Shown here one piece after another: positions 61,621 to 64,000 of a stretch of 64,000 bases of DNA (positions are counted from its first letter, which is position 1; the number at the start of each line of letters is the position of its first letter). A program made the position numbers and the translations under genes. Source of the stretch: Kudoa neothunni (Eukaryota > Cnidaria); contig OZ199838.1 in assembly GCA_964304625.1 (NCBI GenBank), forward strand, positions 2,232,001 through 2,296,000, in the 5' to 3' direction. Under the pieces are notes generated by a model. It was not told the DNA's origin, made no database searches, and saw only the letters and a list, made by a program, of their open reading frames with translations.

Positions 61621-61919
61621 TGTAACTGAAAACTATATATGTTCAATATTTAGAAAAGATCTATTTCTAATATACATTTTTTAAATACATTCACTGTAAT
61701 TAATACATAATATTAAAATTCCTTGAAGAATGTATCAAGAACATTCTAGAAATAAATTAAAGCTATCTAATAATGTTAATGTATTTATTAATAAGTATCA
61801 ATCGAATATATGCATTTGTTAGAGTTGATTTATAATACTTTATAAGGATTGTGATATTTATATTTTATTAATTATGAAAATAATTCGTATTCTAATAATA
61901 AATTGTTGCTATACTATGT
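61621..61919. other. intergenic, AT-rich
   Basis: 3' flank of the four-cysteine repeat membrane protein gene; nothing further seen. Confidence 0.4.
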
Positions 61920-64000
61920 TTATAATTCGTAAGCAGTGTCTTTGGATTTTCTTCGGAACACGACCGAACCTATCACCACTAGCAATGCTCCTACGATCGG
62001 TACCATTGCGTATACACTAAGAAAAAATTATTAAAAAACGAATAAACTCTTTACATGTATTTGCTAACAGACCTAAATTAAATTAAATAAAAAAAATGAA
62101 TTAAAAATACGAATGACTGTTCTTGGCAGCCTCATATTCGTGCTTCTTTTCACTATCTACAGATTTTTTAATACAGCTTATTGTCATAATTTTACTAAAA
62201 ATATATTAAAAAAGTTAGAAAATTCAGTGTACCCTTTTGCAATCTTTACAATCGTTTTTTCAAAGATATCGTATATATCAATGTTGGTATATTCACTTTT
62301 TATATTTTGTCCTTCTGCTAATATTTAAGAAACAAAATCATCCATACAAATTTACTAAAATAATTAATTAAAATCATATAGTTTAAAAATGTTTCATTAC
62401 CCTGAAGGTTGTGATATTTTCGAGTCTATATTACATAATATAATTAATCAACAAGAAATAATAACATATATATTAATTTTATATTACACGGAATCTCGTG
62501 AATTTTATATTTCGAGAAATCCTTTACTTTCACACTCAACCTATAATCTTTTTTCCTGGATAGTCCGTTGATACCGATAAGACAACCATTGGATGAACAT
62601 CCTTCTTCATCATTACACCAAAAAACTATTGGTTTTTGATTTTCATCATCTGTTTTTTCGTGCAACATAAAGGGGCATTTCGAAGTTGTCGATTTATCAG
62701 TAAACAATACATTAATTGCTATACCATTATCACCATAAGATGTATAAGTAACCGATGTATCGACATTAGCTATAGGCTATTATATCATAATAAAATCCAA
62801 AATTTATTACTAGTAGTAACTTCAAATATTCTTGGTTTTTTACCACCAGATGGCTCCACAGTAACATCATAGGTTACCCCCAATTCTAGGTTAACAATTT
62901 TGAATGGGCTGTCACATTTATTTTCACAGGCTCCCATTCCTTCACAAGAAGCCATAAACTTGGCATTTGGGTCACCTTTTTTTTTTAGATAAATTCTACA
63001 TACTGGAAGCGAATCGTGTTTTTGAAAAGGTGTAACAGTAACATTTCCCGCCTTTATAGATATTTGAGAAGTTGAATCTGTTAACTTTTCCTCACCAGCT
63101 AAATAAATCTAATATTATTATTATTATAAGCTAAACTTACTCGTTCTAAAGGAAATTTTTTTGATATAACCGTTTGTCACACCAAAGTTTCTAACTGTTA
63201 CTGTAATTATATAACTGGTATCAGCTGTTAGGCTGGTAATCGAATATGACTCCTCACAGTTAATGTCACATTCACCTCCAGTACAAAGAGCTCTTTTTTC
63301 AGTAGATATCGTATTTGCTTTAGAAATATTAATTGTGCATTCCTGATTATTATTTTCTGTGTCTATCTTCTTGTAATTTGCAAGCCCCGTAAGTCTAACA
63401 CCTGTTCCTGTTATGTCTGTGATATTAAAGCCAATATCGTTCCCTACAAAATTATATTTATATTTCTAAGTTTCAATTACTTCTAAAGTATTGTTTGAAA
63501 CCAGTCGTATCATATCTTCTTCTAACAATCACACCAACATTTTGATGGTCTCCTGTGAAGTCCAAAATAGAATCTTGACAAAGTTGATAGCAACCATTCT
63601 CATTATTTTTACATGCGTTCAAAACTTTGCTCGTTTGATCCACACCAGCATCATCCACCTGAAATATACTGATATGGCACATCTCGTCATTATATTGGCC
63701 AGGAGAAAATGTAATTTTCAGTTTATTATTGGTATTTTCAACAGCTGAAATAGAATAAATAACCTCTGACCTTAGAGGAATAGTGCTATTCAATAAGGTG
63801 GTATTTGTGAAGTAGTAAATTCCTGGCCACATAAGTGTTGAGTTAATGTTATAATAACTCATGTGTCTATCAACTAAGAAATTGGCCGACTTTGTTTCAA
63901 TTCTATCTGAGTATCTGGCAACATTAAATTCGGAGTTTTCGGTATTGCTAAATGAGTCTACTTGCCCGTCAGCATACACTTCCCATTCGGTTTTTGAATT
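61920..64000 (-). CDS. type I membrane protein with tandem four-cysteine repeats, 5' end outside window
   Basis: Unrecognised cell-surface protein. Minus-strand exons: 64000(continuing)-63481, 63443-63141, 63098-62811, 62769-62490 and 62016-61920. Each of the first four encodes one repeat with the pattern C-x(17-25)-C-x(4-6)-C-x(3)-C followed by I-x2-L then Y-x-V-x-V-like strands: NACKNNENGCYQLC, ALCTGGECDINC, ASCEGMGACENKC, FWCNDEEGCSSNGC. These look like small beta-sandwich modules of about 95 aa with two disulfides, of fibronectin III/Ig-like flavour. Introns between the repeat exons are phase 1 (about 37-42 bp), so modules are exchangeable. The last exon gives a membrane helix MVPIVGALLVVIGSVVF and the short tail RRKSKDTAYEL. 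N-glycosylation sites (NST, NTT) support an extracellular position. The last intron is 473 bp. No known family assigned. Confidence 0.75.

Noticed and set aside
1-64000. CRISPR arrays, bacterial operons, riboswitches or replication origins
   Set aside because: No regularly spaced repeats and no prokaryotic gene organisation; the window is eukaryotic nuclear DNA.

Overview
The window reads as nuclear DNA of a small, very AT-rich animal genome. Evidence: GT-AG introns, a nuclear-type tRNA inside a host intron, animal-type genes (mitofusin, FIS1, XPC, multi-Kunitz secreted protein, TM9SF, WDR83), and several families of cut-and-paste DNA transposons. Most introns are only about 39-60 bp and gene density is about one per 5 kb, which fits a compact parasite-like lineage (for example a myxozoan cnidarian or an orthonectid or dicyemid). 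The species cannot be fixed from sequence alone.

Layout. 1.1-1.8 kb: last two exons of a CSC1/TMEM63-type channel (+), facing mitochondrial HSP70 (3994-1899, -). 7.2-9.1 kb: GMPPA (+, 9 exons), tail-to-tail with WDR83 (10340-9129, -), whose third intron carries a tRNA-Arg(UCU). 11-12.5 kb: an inverted repeat and a small membrane-protein-like reading frame with a decayed relative at 26 kb. 13.5-15.0 kb: an ENPP-type phosphodiesterase with two apparent frame breaks. 18.9-20.6 kb: cystathionine gamma-lyase (+, 12 exons). 21.6-23.5 kb: a MULE-like transposon, then about 4 kb of very AT-rich gene-poor DNA. 27.6-31.9 kb: TM9SF nonaspanin (+). 33.9-34.9 kb: a TA-flanked element. 35.3-40.8 kb: two 1-kb inverted repeat arms enclosing a five-domain Kunitz gene (+) and a hAT relic. 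41.3 kb: RNA polymerase III subunit RPC9/CRCP (+). 42.4-43.1 kb: FIS1 (+). 43.4-44.2 kb: a mariner-like element. 46.8-49.1 kb: a 2.3-kb hAT element with matching target duplications. 50.0-53.8 kb: XPC (+), with a piggyBac-type miniature element in its last intron. 53.95-58.0 kb: mitofusin (-). 59.9-60.9 kb: a second TTAA-flanked element. 61.1-61.6 kb: possible Kunitz remnants. 61.9-64.0 kb: a type I membrane protein (-, 5' end outside the window) built from four-cysteine repeats, one per exon.

Functional links: three genes serve mitochondria (HSP70 for import and folding, mitofusin for fusion, FIS1 for fission). The others cover nucleotide-sugar supply, splicing or signalling scaffolds, sulfur amino acid metabolism, DNA repair, Pol III transcription and the cell surface. 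There is no operon-like organisation. Three neighbouring gene pairs are convergent with short gaps (12, 102 and 134 bp). Exon models were built by hand from reading-frame continuity, splice phase and recalled family sequences; no alignments were run.
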